Source: Heterohyrax brucei
Taxonomy: Eukaryota > Chordata > Mammalia > Hyracoidea > Procaviidae
NCBI GenBank assembly: GCA_028571685.1
Contig: CM053140.1
Location: 145,747,701 to 145,811,700 of the forward strand
Length of the DNA stretch: 64,000 nt
Reading direction: 5' to 3'
Numbering within the stretch: the first letter of the stretch is position 1; every line of letters starts with the position of its first letter. Position numbers and translations under genes: made by a program. The notes under the pieces were generated by a model. That model saw only the letters and a program-made list of their open reading frames with translations. It ran no database searches and was not told the DNA's origin. Below, piece by piece: positions 1-12,026 of the stretch.

Positions 1-719
1 ATACCATTTCTGTGAACAATGATGTTTACAATCTTCAGTATGTAAGCATTTAGTTATTTCATGTTGGCCTTCAACTCTATCATAACAAACATTTTCAGTG
101 AACACCGTCTCCATTCTCCTTGTGGTAAAAGCTTTGCAATGTGAAACTTAAGAGTCAGGAAGAACAGGAATGTTTGTGTTTCCAACAGGTTCCTTTTTCT
201 AAATTCCCAGCTCAAGAGAGGAAACAAGTTAATTTTCCTACTATCAAAACCAAGAAAGAAAAAGACTTCCACAGGTCACTCTTTCGAAATCTCCTCAACT
301 ATTCTGCCAGGGTTTCCAGAATCAAGACTTAAAAGAAAGGGAAAAAATGATGTTTCCACTTGTTTCATATCAATAGAAGGATGTTGAAATTGTGCTGGTA
401 AACAGAATAAGGAAACAAAAGCCTCATTAGAATCTAATTGTTTTATAATCGACCAAACAGGAAGCAGATGCTATCAGGGGTTCGTTCACTAGGGAGACTT
501 TTGAAGATTTCAGTATTAAATTAGACCAGCTATTTACCAAACTTCCTGAAAATAGATAGCACACATCAGAAAACATTCTGATTCCTAGTATTGTTGGAGG
601 GCCTAATAAACAATAAAGTGTAATTCTTTTAATTTAGATTCTAGATGTATTAATTTAACATGTTTCAACCAAGGTAACTAAAATCAAACCACCTGTACAG
701 ATGAATTGGTATAAATTTG
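1..719. other. AT-rich stretch, nothing recognised
   Basis: No domain, repeat family or promoter signal is recognisable here. Short open frames on both strands (around 54-332) overlap each other and have no coding character. Confidence 0.5.
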
Positions 720-785
720 TGTCATCGGTTGAATTGTGTTCCCCAAAACACATGTAGTAAATCGCAACCCCTGTACCTGGTGACA

Positions 786-940
786 GAAACCCTGGTGGTG
801 CAGTGACTAAGTGCTACGGCTGCTAACCGAAAGGTCAGTGATTTGAATCTGATAGGCGCTCCTTAGAAACTCTGTGGAGCAGTTCTAGTCTGTCCTATAG
901 GGTCGCTATGAGTCACTTGTTTTTTTTTTTTTTTGGTTTA
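786..940 (+). repeat. AfroSINE, sense
   Basis: GAAACCCTGGTGGTGCAGTG opens the tRNA-like head. The body has the CTCCTTAGAAACTCTGTGG block, and the 3' tail GGGTCGCTATGAGTCA ends in a T-rich run. It is inserted in the 720-1438 LTR and is close to full length for the family (about 165 bp). Confidence 0.9.
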
Positions 941-961
941 TACCTGTGGTTGAAAATCCTG

Positions 962-1088
962 GTGGTGGTTAAGTGCTACAGCTGCTAATGAAAACGGTCC
1001 CAGTTTGAATCAACAAGGCACTCCCTGGAAGCTCTGTGGGGCAGGCAATTCTTCTCTTTTCAGTGCCCCTGCAGCAGTGGGTTTTATG
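962..1088 (+). repeat. AfroSINE, sense, degraded
   Basis: The tRNA-like head GTGGTTAAGTGCTACAGCTG and the central CTCTGTGGGGCAG block are clear. The 3' tail is deleted. It lies only about 20 bp after the preceding SINE, in the same orientation and in the same host LTR. Confidence 0.75.
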
Positions 1089-1491
1089 CCTATGGTTATC
1101 ATCCTGTTTGGGAATGGATTTTTCTTTGTGAAGTTAACGAAGTAGTGTTAGTGTTGGGAGTGTCTTCAATTGACCTTTTCTGAGCTATAAAATCAGATTA
1201 AGCAAGCAGGCCAGCAAGTACAGATGGGGGGAGGTAGATGCTATGCCATGTGAGATCTCCAAGGAACCGAGAAACCAAAGATGAAAAGAGGCGACACAGA
1301 GACAAAGCCATCCATCCGCTTAGACCTGGTGCTCTGCATTCATGCTTCTAGCCTTGTAAAATGTGAGAAAATAAATTTGTTTCTTAAAGCCACTGACTCG
1401 TGATATTTCTGTTATAGCAGAACTAGATAACTAAAACACTTTGGAAACTGGGAAAATTCATACCCCATATTTATATCACTAGTACTAGTAA

Positions 1492-1662
1492 GGAAATCAT
1501 GGTTGCATAGTGGTTAAGTGCTGTGTCCGCTAACCCAAAGTTCAACAGATCAAATCCACTAGGTACTCCTTGAAAACTCTGTGGGGGCAGTTCTTTTCTG
1601 TCCTCTATGGATGCTATGAGTCAGAATCGACTTGATGGTTGTGGGTTTGGTTTGGTTTTGGA
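1492..1662 (+). repeat. AfroSINE, sense
   Basis: A full-length copy, from the A-box region GCATAGTGGTTAAGTGCTG through GATCAAATCCACT (B-box position) to the tail CTATGAGTCAGAATCGACTT and GTTTGGTTTGG. Confidence 0.92.
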
Positions 1663-2558
1663 GTACCAGTATGAGATAATGACAGACAGACAAACAGAGA
1701 GCAAAGTATAACCTCTAAACCATTTTGAGAAAATTACACAGATGTAGATCTCCCCTAAATTGCTGAAATAATTCATGAATGTATATACTAATAGTCTGTC
1801 ACAGATGAGGAAAACAATGTTCAGAAAGTTTTGTAACTGAACTAGTCATCTAAAGACCTGAAAACCAAAACTGAAAAATTTAAATTTTATTTCCAGATCA
1901 GTTATGAGCCATTGAAAATTTCTGATCATACAGTTAATATTTATTAGATATCTTAGGAAGATCAGTCAGGAAGTAGTTTGCAGAATTCACTGACTGAAGG
2001 AGAAATTGGTGGCAAGGAGGTAAAATAGAAGACTAGTGAAACAATTTAGCAAAGAAGTAATTTTAAAAGGGAGACACTGGACTAGTTTCCTTCCATTAAA
2101 TGCTGTTTGTTTGTTTGTTTTGTTTTGATCTTTCCTGTGATCTCTTTTTCCTTAAAGGAAATTGGGCTGCTTTCTGGATCCTCTCCTTCCGTCAGTGCAT
2201 TCTCAGAAACTGTTCTTGCTTTAGGTGCTGACCTCTAGTTCGGTAACTTCTCTGTCAGTAATACAGACACAGATGTCAAAATAGGTCACAGTGTTCCATA
2301 TTCACCCCTTCAACCACTGTTACTTGAAGTAGAAACAAATGTGGGACCCTCAAGGAAGTCACTTCCATAGACAGCAAATCATTTGTGAGATTACTTCCAA
2401 GCAAAAGAGAAAGAGAGTGCCTGTCGTCTAGCATCCCAAATGAATCTTGGCTTTTTAACCCCACGGTTCTTTAAAACTGAAATGAATTTTTTTGCAGTGA
2501 AAAATCACAAATCCACCAAAAGCACTTCCTTTTAAGATACCCATTTCTGAGGCTTTTC
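1663..2558. other. Unassigned spacer
   Basis: Moderately AT-rich sequence with a short (TTTG)n run near 2106-2127. No gene or recognisable repeat family is visible. Confidence 0.4.
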
Positions 2559-2570
2559 AGAGTTAAAATA

Positions 2571-2746
2571 AACCAAAAAAAAAAAAAACCCACTGCCGTC
2601 AAGCCAGGTCCAATGCATAGCGACCCGAAAAGTCAGAGTAGAACTGCCCCCTCATAGAGTTTCCAAGGAGCGCCTCGCAGATTTGAACTGCCGACCTTTT
2701 GCTTAGCAGACATAGCAATTAAGCCACTACACCACCAGGGTTTCTG
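2571..2746 (-). repeat. AfroSINE, antisense, with 12-bp target duplication
   Basis: The complement of the SINE tail (CACTGCCGTCAAGCC) leads and the complement of the head (CACCACCAGGGTTTC) closes the copy. AGAGTTAAAATA is present at 2559-2570 and again at 2747-2758, a perfect duplication. This is therefore one of the youngest-looking insertions in the window. Confidence 0.95.
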
Positions 2747-2989
2747 AGAGTTAAAATAGGCTACCTAGTTTTGGCAGGTGTAGAGTTTGTGATTTGGGGG
2801 CTACCATTTTAGAGTCCAGGCTCCTTATACAGGACAGGTTATTCATAATAAATAATTACCCACGTTGTTTTGCCATATCAAGGAATCTGCCTCTAGATAT
2901 GGCTGGCATCTATCTGTCTCTCTCCTAATACCACAGCACTTTCCTACAGAATCTAAGCCTCTTCAAACGTCCGATCCCTGACAGCGGTG

Positions 2990-3128
2990 GACGACCCACT
3001 AAGCACAGATGGACTTGTGCTCACTCACTAATGTGTAGTGAACAGTTTCACATGAGTTTCACATGAAATTGTTCACTACAGATTAGTGAGCACCAGTCCG
3101 TCTGTGCTTACCCTGCTTTTTGGAGAAT
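2990..3128. mobile_element. Hairpin (foldback) element, copy 1
   Basis: The two halves are near-perfect reverse complements. TAAGCACAGATGGACT and GTGCTCACT on the left pair with AGTCCGTCTGTGCTTA and AGTGAGCAC on the right, and both arms carry the GTAGTGAACA motif. Arms are about 50 nt with almost no loop. There is no open frame. Related copies lie at 11848-11926 and 12204-12368. The shape fits a non-autonomous DNA transposon with long inverted repeats; the family is not one I can name. Confidence 0.7.
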
Positions 3129-3759
3129 CTGCCCCGATTTATGAAGGTAACGGGTTCCTCATTCTCTTGAGTAATGCAACCTGCTTTGGAAAAATACATG
3201 CTTTTCCTTCTTCCCTATGAAAACGTTTTTCTTCTTTGCAATACACATTTCTACTTAAACTGAAGAATAGGCAACTGATGAAAGGAAAAACACTACAATG
3301 CTTATTATGATGTAATCAATAAACAAGGCTTCTTTTACTAGTCTAATAAATAGCCAAGAAAATGACACATGTTTGAAAAGGCTCACTGACTTTTAAACTG
3401 AAAGATATTTTAAGGATTTCCTAATCTACCCCTTCATTTTACACATGGTAACATGAAACAGCTCTCTATTTGGTGAGTGAAAGAATATCTTGGCTTAAAA
3501 AAAAAAGTAAAATAAAGACTGTTTATTTCTCTGATACAGTCCAAAAGATGCCTGCTAAATCCTTCAGAATTTAGGGATTATTCAATATGAAAAATATTCA
3601 GTTGAAGTACTATTTTGGGGATTAGTATTTTATATTGTATTCCAGGATAAGTCAGAATGATCTCAGTAACAACAGGTCTGGTTTCTGGGGTGTTTTTTTT
3701 GCTTTGTTTTGTTTTTAATTATCATGTCATATTTATTATCTTCAACATACCTGAAAAGA
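3129..3759. other. Unassigned spacer
   Basis: AT-rich sequence with short homopolymer runs near 3497-3506 and 3691-3717. Nothing else is recognised. Confidence 0.4.
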
Positions 3760-3914
3760 AGAAGCCCTCACTGTCCAGTTGACTCTGACTCATAGCAACC
3801 CTATAGGATAGAGCAGTACTGCTCCACAGGGTTTCCAAGGAACACCTGGTGGATTCATACTGCTGGTCTTTTGATTAGTAGGTAAGCTTTTAAACTGCTG
3901 AACCACCAGGGCTC
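3760..3914 (-). repeat. AfroSINE, antisense
   Basis: Complementary tail (GACTCTGACTCATAGCAACC), central GGGTTTCCAAGGAACACC and complementary head AACCACCAGGGCTCC are all present. The head is more diverged than the tail. Confidence 0.88.
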
Positions 3915-4078
3915 CAAAACTTTAACACAGGAGAAAAAATTAATTTTTAAACCTCTAACACTTTTTTCAAAGCACTTATCGCGTTGTTTTAAGGTTCCCT
4001 AGTGCCTTTATCTACCACTAAACTGCAGTCAGTGATAGCACAGGGACCCCATATGTCTCATTCAGAGTCATAACAGTG

Positions 4079-4240
4079 ATCCTGGTGGTGCAGTTATGTA
4101 GTGGTTAAGTGCTACATCAGGGTTAAGGTTGGCAGCTCCAATCTGCCCGGTGCTCCTTGGAAACTCTGTGATAGAGTGGTCCTACTGTGATTTATAGGAT
4201 AGCTATAAGTTGGAATCAACTCAAGCATGGTGGTTTTGGC
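4079..4240 (+). repeat. AfroSINE, sense, with small duplication in head
   Basis: The head reads CCTGGTGGTGCAGTTATGTAGTGGTTAAG, so part of the A-box region seems repeated. CTCCTTGGAAACTCTGTG and the tail TGGAATCAACTCAAGC confirm the family. Confidence 0.85.
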
Positions 4241-4299
4241 AGTGGTTATTTGTTGAATGAACGAATGAACCAACTTAATTAATGGAGATTTTCACATCA

Positions 4300-6480
4300 C
4301 GGGTATGTTTAAATAAACTTGTCTCTTAAACAACTTAAGTTTACAGAAAAGTTGCAAAGGCAGCACCAAGAGGTCCTGTATGCCACTAATACAGTTTCGT
4401 TTTCTTCTAATGTCATCTTACAGTAGCACATTTGTCAAAACCAAACACCAACAGTTGTACACTGCAATTAAGGAAACTTCAGACTTTATTCAGATTTCAA
4501 TTAATTTTCCCAGTAGTGTTCACCTGTTCCAATCCAGAGTGCTATATTGTGTTTAACTGTCCTATCTCCTTTGTGTCTCTGGCCTACAACAGTTTCTTAG
4601 ACTTTCCTTGTTTTACATGACCATGACAGTTTTAATGAGTGTTGCTTATTTTGTAGAGTGTCCTTTGAATTAGGTTTATCCAAAGTATTTTTCATGATTA
4701 TATTGAGCTTTTTGAAAGAACATTCCAGAAGTGAAGTGCCCTTCTTGTGCCATCATATTGTGGGAATCATAATATTCACATGATGTTGGTCGCCGGCTGA
4801 AGATAGGGTTTGCCAGGCATTTACACTGTAAAGTCACTAATTTCCCCTTTCTCTACTCCTGTCTTTGGAAGCAAGTCAGTAAGCCAGCCTATACTCTAAA
4901 AGGAGAATGGGACGTATTAACAATAAATTATTTGAAATTCTCCTATTAGCAAGACTTGTCTCTTCTTCCCCATGTAACTATTTAATCAGTCATCAACGTA
5001 TATCGCTATTGACCTTTGTATATTTATTTTGCATTTCTCATTATAATCTAATAATAATTACCAATTGCCATCGAGTCAATTCTGACTCATAGCAACTCTA
5101 TATACTGTGCTATTTATTCTATTGCTCAGATTATTCCAGCTTTAGTCACTGAACATTTCTTTTTTGGTCTTTTTATTTATTCTTCAATGAAAATATCCAT
5201 CTTTACTTTGGCTCCTTTATCTCTTCTACATACCCTCATCTTTTAATTTTTTAACACTTTCTAACTCTTTGATTTTACAAAATACTCTAGGCTAATCTTG
5301 TATTTTCCCTACCCTAGCCCTACAGTCAACAATTTCTCCAAAGGGTCCTTGGAAATATCATTGGAAGATGCCCTTTAGAAACCTACCTCTGTATACTGAT
5401 AGTGGTTATTACTACGAGAGTGTTACTGTTTGCAGATGCTTTCATCGTACAGAGCTAGATAATGCATATATGCACACATTTAAGTTTTTCTGTATTAACC
5501 TATCTGCGTGTGTATTAAGCTAATCACGAGCTCATCCAGTACCCCAGGGTTCATTCTAGCTTTCATCTTTGCTCATCTGTAACCTCCCACTCCAATAGAC
5601 ACCTGGCACCTACCACCCAGTATCCATTCACTTACCTGTTTAATACCAGTATACACGTAAAGCAGTTGCAGAATTGTTATCGCAAAGCCCATCAGAGACA
5701 AATTTACATTTACTTAAATATAGTACACGATTCCTTTGTCTTTACCCTTAACGGTTTCCAGTCAAAATTCCATTCCCCAAATGCACTTAGATCATCTTCC
5801 TTTTCCTGATACTCTCTCTAAAAGTTGACAAGAAAACCTAGGGTTAGACTTATTTGCCACAATTTACATTGCATCTTGGGATCTCCCAACTGGTTGACTT
5901 TTCTTTTTTAAGTTCAATCTTTGTGACATGTAGTTCTGTGATTTTTTATAATACATAGAATTATGTAGCCACCACTGCAGCACCATTCAGATCGCTTCCT
6001 TCACCATCAACTTTTCCCATATGACCCCTTGGTAGTCAACCACTGTCCCTCCTTCCTTCATGAAAATCCAGGAAACCACTATTTTCTAATACTATGGTTT
6101 TGTCTTTTCCAGATGTTCTATAAAAGAAATGATACAATATGTAGTCTTCGGGGCCTGGCTTCTTTCACCTAGTGAAATGCATTTAAGTTTCATCCATGTG
6201 TGAACTAATAACTCATTCCTTTTCACCTCTGAATTGTATTTCATTGCATGGATGTATCATAGTTCATCTGTTCCCCTACTGAAAGACAACAGGGGTGCTT
6301 CCAGTGTCTAATGATTATAAATAATGACACTATAAACATTTATGTACAGTTTTCTGCACAAATCTGCGACTTCAATTCACTTGTGAAATACCCAGGAGTG
6401 TGATTGCTCAGTCATATCACATATCATAAGTCTATGTTTAACTTGATGAGAAACTGCCAAACTGTCTTCTAGGGGCTTTT
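4300..6480 (-). mobile_element. Ancient L1 LINE remnant, antisense
   Basis: The part from about 5870 to 6480 reads as the complement of the end of an L1 ORF2 and its 3' region: the block around TTCACCTAGTGAAATGC, then TTTCATCCATGTGTG, then the ACCCAGGAGTGTGATTGCTCAGTCATAT-type segment. The part from 4330 to 4800 matches L1M-type 3' UTR features such as TTTACAGAAAAGTTGCAAAG. Stops occur in every frame. The join between the two parts is inferred from their order. A small SINE-tail fragment interrupts it near 5057-5104. Confidence 0.65.
5057..5104 (-). repeat. SINE/RTE 3'-tail fragment, antisense
   Basis: ATTACCAATTGCCATCGAGT followed by a segment containing TCTGACTCATAGCAACTC matches only the shared 3' tail of the RTE and SINE families. 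The rest of the element is missing, as in a severely 5'-truncated insertion. Confidence 0.7.
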
Positions 6481-7477
6481 TTGAACACTATAAGAAAGAC
6501 TGGAAATTGTAAATGATTTTTAAGCAAGTTCAAGTGTTAAATTAGATTGTAACACTAGAAACATATTATTTAAAAAATATGAAAAGCCTTTCTTAGTTAG
6601 AAGATACTCTGAAAATATAAACAACTACTTGTGCCTGGAGGTCCACAGGCCAATTACATGCAGCTAAGACCATCTGTTAAAACTGTATATGCATAACTCA
6701 CAAAAATTACTAGGCTACAGCAGTCATGTTTTCAGGATACTTGTAGACATGTAAATAATTCATAATGACAAACTAATTATACACAAGGAATTTAGTAATC
6801 CTTTATGAAGCACACAAAAATTCTGTAAATATTAATGAGCAACTTGATTGTCCTACCTTAGCATATCATATTCTCAAATACAAGCACACCAAACCATTAG
6901 TTTTGTGAAAAACTAAATGACAGTCTCCCATAATCCTTAGTAAGACCCATCTTTTGTACGTTATATGCCTTACATGATGGTTTTTCCACTGACCTCCTGA
7001 TTTAAGGAAAATTATTTTCAAAATACTTTCAAAAATTATTTTTATATCACCTTCAGCTTTCTCAAACCACTAAGTTTGGTCATACACTTTCTGAAGCATT
7101 TTTTAAAATCTGTTCACTGAAATGTAAACTAAATTATCAGTTCTTCAAGAAGCAAGACTTTTTTTCTTTTTCCTATAGCTTCAGAGAGTTAGAAGACAGT
7201 AAGGAGATGTTTTCAGAAACTTGACAGTGTAGTCTGTGCACAACTTAACTTTTGTTCTCTCCACAAAGAAGACATTAAAAAATAGATTATCAAATAACTA
7301 ATGTATGTTTTCACTGTTTATATTATCTTCTCTATCTATGATGTCATAGGTAGTTTCTGAACAGCTAATGATGGGCTCTACTTTTCTCCATTTTTTAAAA
7401 TAAGTGTCGTTCATTCTTGTCTTCTATCCCCCAGATAGAGGGAAAAAAATATAGATTTCACTATCCTAGGACTTGTC
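6481..7477. other. Unassigned AT-rich spacer
   Basis: AT-rich sequence without recognised repeat or coding signature. Confidence 0.4.
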
Positions 7478-7620
7478 TGGAAAACCCAGGTGGCACAGTG
7501 GTTAAAAGACACAGGTGCTAACCAAAACATGGTCATTTGAATCCACTAGGGGCTCCATGGAAATTCTGTGTGTCCTGCAGGGTTGCTCTGAGTTGGAACT
7601 GACTCGATGACAATGGCTTG
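7478..7620 (+). repeat. AfroSINE, sense, internally shortened
   Basis: AAAACCCAGGTGGCACAGTG opens the head. The body is missing about 20 bp before TCCTGCAGGGTTGCT, and the tail reads GGAACTGACTCGATGACAAT. Confidence 0.88.
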
Positions 7621-8360
7621 TCTACACCTACAACTATCATGCTGAGAAAACTTTTGAAAAACTCAATATAAGCATTATGAAGGAGGACAGCCTAACAGTC
7701 ATCATAGCAAGCTATCTTCAGTGTAAACCAATAAAAAGGACTGAGGAAAGTTCCAGATCCAGGGCCAATATTGTGGATGTTGCACAGGGCCACACACTTG
7801 GTTTAATGGTCTGCTATTTCATTTTTCAATTCTTAATGACCTCTAAGGAAAGGGTCCTCACTTTCATTTTGAGCTGAGCCTCACAAGTTACATAGCTGAT
7901 CCTGTCAGGGCCACATTTTAATTACTAATCAAGAAACTGCAAGAGCACTCTGGAGAACCATACATACTTTTTCTTTCTAATAGAAATCTATTTTTAGAGT
8001 CACAGCCTCCTGAATCAGCCAATTTGGCTCTGCAAAGACTACAGTTCTATAAATGCCTCTCTCCTTGTCTGTCAGGGGTGAGGGGAGGCTGGGTGGAAAG
8101 TGGGGATGGGTGTCATCATCAAAGTCTCTTTTGCAGTTTTTGCATTTAGTAGACCCTCCTTCATGGCCTGGATTTATAAGTAGGTTTATGATTGAAGAGG
8201 CTAGATCTAATAACCTCTCCCCTGCTCCCCAGATGTCTACCTGTTTTCTGCACTAGGTCCTATAATCAGAGAAAAAAAGGTGAGATGAGTGAGATTTAGT
8301 ATCAGATACAATCTCATTTTGTACAAATTAGGTATCCACTGTGACTTGTTGTTTTGTCTC

Positions 8361-8510
8361 ACAAAAAATAAGCCATTGCTGTCAAGGCAGTTCCAACTCA
8401 TAGCAATACTATGGGGCAGAGTACAATTGCTCCATAGAGTTTCCAAGGAGTGCCTGCAAGATTTCAACTACCAACCTTTTGTTTAGTACACATAGCACTT
8501 AACCACTCTT
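8361..8510 (-). repeat. AfroSINE, antisense
   Basis: GCCATTGCTGTCAAGGCAGT (tail complement), CATAGAGTTTCCAAGGAGTG (body) and CATAGCACTTAACCACT (head complement) are in order. The last few head bases are lost. Confidence 0.9.
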
Positions 8511-8689
8511 CTTCCCATAAAGCTACATACCCGTGAGTGATTAACACTTTAAAGACTCCTGGGATCTTCTATTTGCACCTTTCTCTGTCTGAGGCTCTCT
8601 TCTCCTTTGCCGGCAGAAGATCACTACCTCTGTCTGGATCCTGGCAGAAAAAACACCAAGTTCAAGCACATATCACCGTTCCTCACACT

Positions 8690-8879
8690 TTTGTTGTAGC
8701 TGTATGCCATTGAGCTAATTCTGACTCACAAAGACTCCATAGGACAGAGTAGAATGGCCCCATAAGGTTTCCTGGACTAATCTTTATCTGAGCATGTCCC
8801 CAGGTCTTTTCTGTCCAGCAGCCACTGATAGGTTCAAGACGCAGACTTTTGGTTAACAGTCCAGTGGTACCTGTTTCTC
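8690..8879 (-). repeat. AfroSINE long form, antisense, diverged
   Basis: The tail complement is followed by CTAATCTTTATCTGAGCATG, an extra body segment seen in the longer AfroSINE subfamily (compare 19395-19586 and 26530-26731), and then by the head complement GACTTTTGGTTAACAGTCC. Confidence 0.75.
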
Positions 8880-8884
8880 ACATT

Positions 8885-9004
8885 TCATTAGAATAAATTC
8901 TGACTCTGTAGGACAAAGTAGAACCGCCCCATAGATGCTGGCAGACTGGAATTGCCAAACTTTTTGTTAGCAGTGGTAGATCTTCACTGCTGCGCAACCC
9001 TCAG
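8885..9004 (-). repeat. AfroSINE, antisense, degraded
   Basis: TTCTGACTCTGTAGGACAAAG and AGAACCGCCCCATAG match the tail and body complements. The head survives as GCCAAACTTTTTGTTAGCAG. It is the third antisense SINE in 650 bp. Confidence 0.7.
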
Positions 9005-10089
9005 AAGACCCTTATTAAATTGTGAAATAACTAAAAGGGGATGAGGGAGCATGAAAAATAACCCTTGTTCACAATTTTTCAAGGGCTGGTCCAGCTGTCT
9101 TTCCAAACGCCAATAAACCCATATCTCTCACTCTTGCACTGATTGCTCTGGATTTCTCATTCTGCTTACTACTTAAGATAGTGGGAGGAGAATTTTTTAT
9201 CTAAGTTTTGCTTATAAATTCTTAGTTTGCCTTGAACAAAAAAAAGTCTCTTTTTTGATTCATCATCTTTCCCACTAAATATGGTTTGTTCTTCAAGGAA
9301 AATTTAAATATTCAGTATCTCTGTACTAAAAAAAAAAAAAAAATCAGGTAAAAATTCTTTCATGTTATTAGCAATACCAACAGCACCCATAACTTACCCG
9401 ACTCATGATCCACCAGCCTGACATGACTAGCGTGTATCATAGCTTACATAGTAAAAATTCCAAAGGGATGCTTTCCCAGAGGACATTAAATGTCACATGT
9501 GCTTACAACTACGTGTAATTAAGTTCTAGTTAATTAAAGTAACAAATAAGCAATCTGGATGCCTTATCAAATTCCACCATCAACACTTGCTCACCCAGGC
9601 ACTTGTGCATTGAAATTCTGACTCAATGGCTTTCTTTGTGTGTGCCTGCTTGTTGACATTGGCCCCTTAGAGGAAATTACATTAAACAAGAGAGTGGCCA
9701 GCCAAGAGGCACAGCCTTAGAGCCAGCCCTCTCACCTTCCTCAAAAAGTTCAATTTGCTTAAAAAGAGTTCCAAGATAAGTTTGTTCTGTAAGACTTCTG
9801 ACCAAGGTTTTGAAGCCTCAATAGAGCATTTCAATTTATTTTGAAGATTTGTTAATTCAAGAATAAACACATCGCCGTAACTCATGAACCTTAATGAAGT
9901 CAATAGCCATAGAAGATTTTGAATTACCTCATTGAGCCCCTTCATTTTGCAGTCCAGAAAAAGGACACCAGATAAAATGACTTTCTTGAAATCTTGTAAC
10001 AGATTAATGGCAGACCTGCGGCTAGAATCCATTTCCTGGCTCCTGAATTTACCATTCTTTTCATTAGGAATCATTGCTGCTCTTGTTTG
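9005..10089. other. Spacer containing an unassigned minus-strand open frame
   Basis: No repeat family is recognised here. The minus strand between 10074 and 9682 stays open for 130 codons after an ATG, with a leucine-rich product rich in LL, FL and KL steps. There is no domain I can name, no splice context and no promoter, so it is recorded as an open frame, not a gene. Confidence 0.3.
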
Positions 10090-10190
10090 TTAATAATAAT
10101 ACTAATACCCACTGCCACTGAGTCAATTCCAACTCACAGTTACCCTATAGGCCAAAGTAGAACTGACCCGCAGAGTTGCCAAGGATCAAG
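10090..10190 (-). repeat. AfroSINE, antisense, truncated
   Basis: Only the tail and the first part of the body remain: CCCACTGCCACTGAGTCAAT, CAACTCACAGTTACCC and GCAGAGTTGCCAAGGA. The tRNA-like head is absent, a 5'-truncated copy. Confidence 0.85.
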
Positions 10191-11587
10191 TTTATTACAC
10201 CTTACTAAAAACAGTATCTTGCTCATTGTTAACATGATCTACTCAATACGAAAAAAAAGTGAGAAGCTCAAATATGGATAAGAATCTCAGATAAAATAAG
10301 AATATTTGCTTTCGTTTTATGTGTCTCACATTTGGTAAAAATTAGAACGACAATACATTTTTGAATTCTAAAAACTTTTATATAGACTTATTACACTTAT
10401 AGGACACCACACGTCTAAATACCAAGAGGGTGCAAGGCCCTGAGTGGTATCAGCTGCCACCGATAAGAAACAACTGCATAGCAAAGTAATTTCCATGTGG
10501 CTGCATCAAGTACACAGGATTTAAACCTCTTTTCCTCACCATTTCACAAGGCTTTGAACAGACTCATATCAGTGATTCAGAATGTATCATACAAAAGAAA
10601 CACTCGTAGATCTCCTTAAATGTGGATTCTAATCAGTGTATCTAGGGTGAAAATGCAAATTCTCAGCAGGGATTTGAACCATAATAAACTTGTTTGAAAC
10701 CCTGAATTTTCAACATCTGTGTACATATGCATTCGTTTAAGCTTGCTTTTTTTTTCTTTCTTTACTTGCCCAAACCAAAATATACCTGGCTTAGATTCCC
10801 TACCTCCTTACAAACCCACAGAGTTAACCTGAGGTACAGCACTGGGTCAACACTAGGCTCAAAGAAACCCATCCAAATGTTTAAAATGCTGCCTCTGATA
10901 CAGTTTCTTCCCGAAATCTCATCCTTACCATAACAACATACTCATTTCCTCACTGGTTCAACACCCTTCCCTAGCTCACCATTAAGGTCTTTATAGTGTG
11001 CCATCACGTGGGAACTTGTTCAAAAGGTAAATTCTCACGCTACACCTAAATCTACCGAATTAGAAACTGCATTTTAACAAGGCCTCCAGGAGATTCTCAC
11101 ACACAAGATGTGAGAATTACTGATCCAGCCTATATTTCACCTTAATTAACCCCGGCAATGTGAGAGACAAGCACGAGGCAGTAACGAGGGCTTGGTCACC
11201 CTAGTAAAAGTCTAAAACTGCTGCTGTAAGGAATCCAATGAAGACTAAACAGGATTTGTGTAAGTGAGAAAGAAGAGTCCTATGATTATAAAGCTTTGAC
11301 TGAATTCAGACAGTTAATCCAGTCTGTAAAATATTGTGTCTTTGAGGTGATATAGTAACGACATGAGACTTGGGAGTCTTGGGGAAGGGAATCAGTTTAT
11401 TTTTTTAAGTGAAAGGAACATGAACCACTGGGGACCAGAGGATGGGTTATGATAACAAGACTTTAAGATAGTCTGCAGCGATCCCTGCCTCCTCGTGGTC
11501 ATGCTTGGTGTCATCCCTCTCATGTCTGATCATGGCTGCCCCCATGTAACTAGTGCAGTGTGGCAGAAGTGATAACACATGACTTCC
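10191..11587. other. Unassigned spacer
   Basis: Mixed-composition sequence with no recognisable coding region or repeat family. Confidence 0.4.
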
Positions 11588-11723
11588 CAAAACCTGTTAT
11601 CAACAAGTCAATTCTGACTCATAGCAACGGTCTCACGGAGTTTTCAAGGAGCAGCTGAGAGATTCTAACTGCTGACTTTTGGACTAGCAGCCTGAACTCT
11701 TAACCACTGTGTCACCAGGGCTT
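11588..11723 (-). repeat. AfroSINE, antisense
   Basis: ATCAACAAGTCAATTCTGAC, GGAGTTTTCAAGGAGCAGCT and TTAACCACTGTGTCACCAGG are the tail, body and head complements in order. About 20 bp is missing after the tail. Confidence 0.88.
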
Positions 11724-11847
11724 TGTGACTTCTAAGACTAGATCATAAGAGCACTACAACTTCTGTCTTGATATCCTGTTTTATCGGTTTCTTAAGGTTG
11801 CTACAACAAAATATCATAAACTGGGTGGTTTTTAAGCAGTAGTGAAT

Positions 11848-11926
11848 TACCCAACAAGCAAGATAATCACAGGCTTACTTGTGCTCACTTACTGATTTAT
11901 AGTGAAAATTTCCATATTTTTTCACC
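11848..11926. mobile_element. Hairpin element, copy 2 (one arm)
   Basis: The arm begins ATTACCCAACAAGCAAGATA and runs through CACAGGCTTACTTGTGCTCA and TATAGTGAAAATTTCC. It matches the left arm of copies 1 and 3. The right arm is missing, so this copy cannot fold on itself. Confidence 0.65.
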
Positions 11927-12026
11927 ATGTCACATAGTCTGCTTCATCAGTCCCTCTCCCAAGCCCATAGCACCCTCCCATAAAATCAAAGTCTCTTTTC
12001 AAATTTATGATTCCTGACAGGAATAT

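Larger units (their letters stand above)
720..1438 (+). mobile_element. MaLR-type solo LTR, sense, with two SINE insertions
   Basis: The element begins with TGTCATCGGTTGAATTGTG and ends with an AATAAA-containing 3' part followed by CTAAAACA. This is the layout of ERVL-MaLR LTRs. The flanks ATTTG and CTTTG fit a 5-bp target duplication with one change. Two SINEs (786-940 and 962-1088) sit in its 5' half. No internal retroviral coding region is present, so it is a solitary LTR. At least eight related LTRs occur in this window. The exact subfamily name needs a repeat library. Confidence 0.75.
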
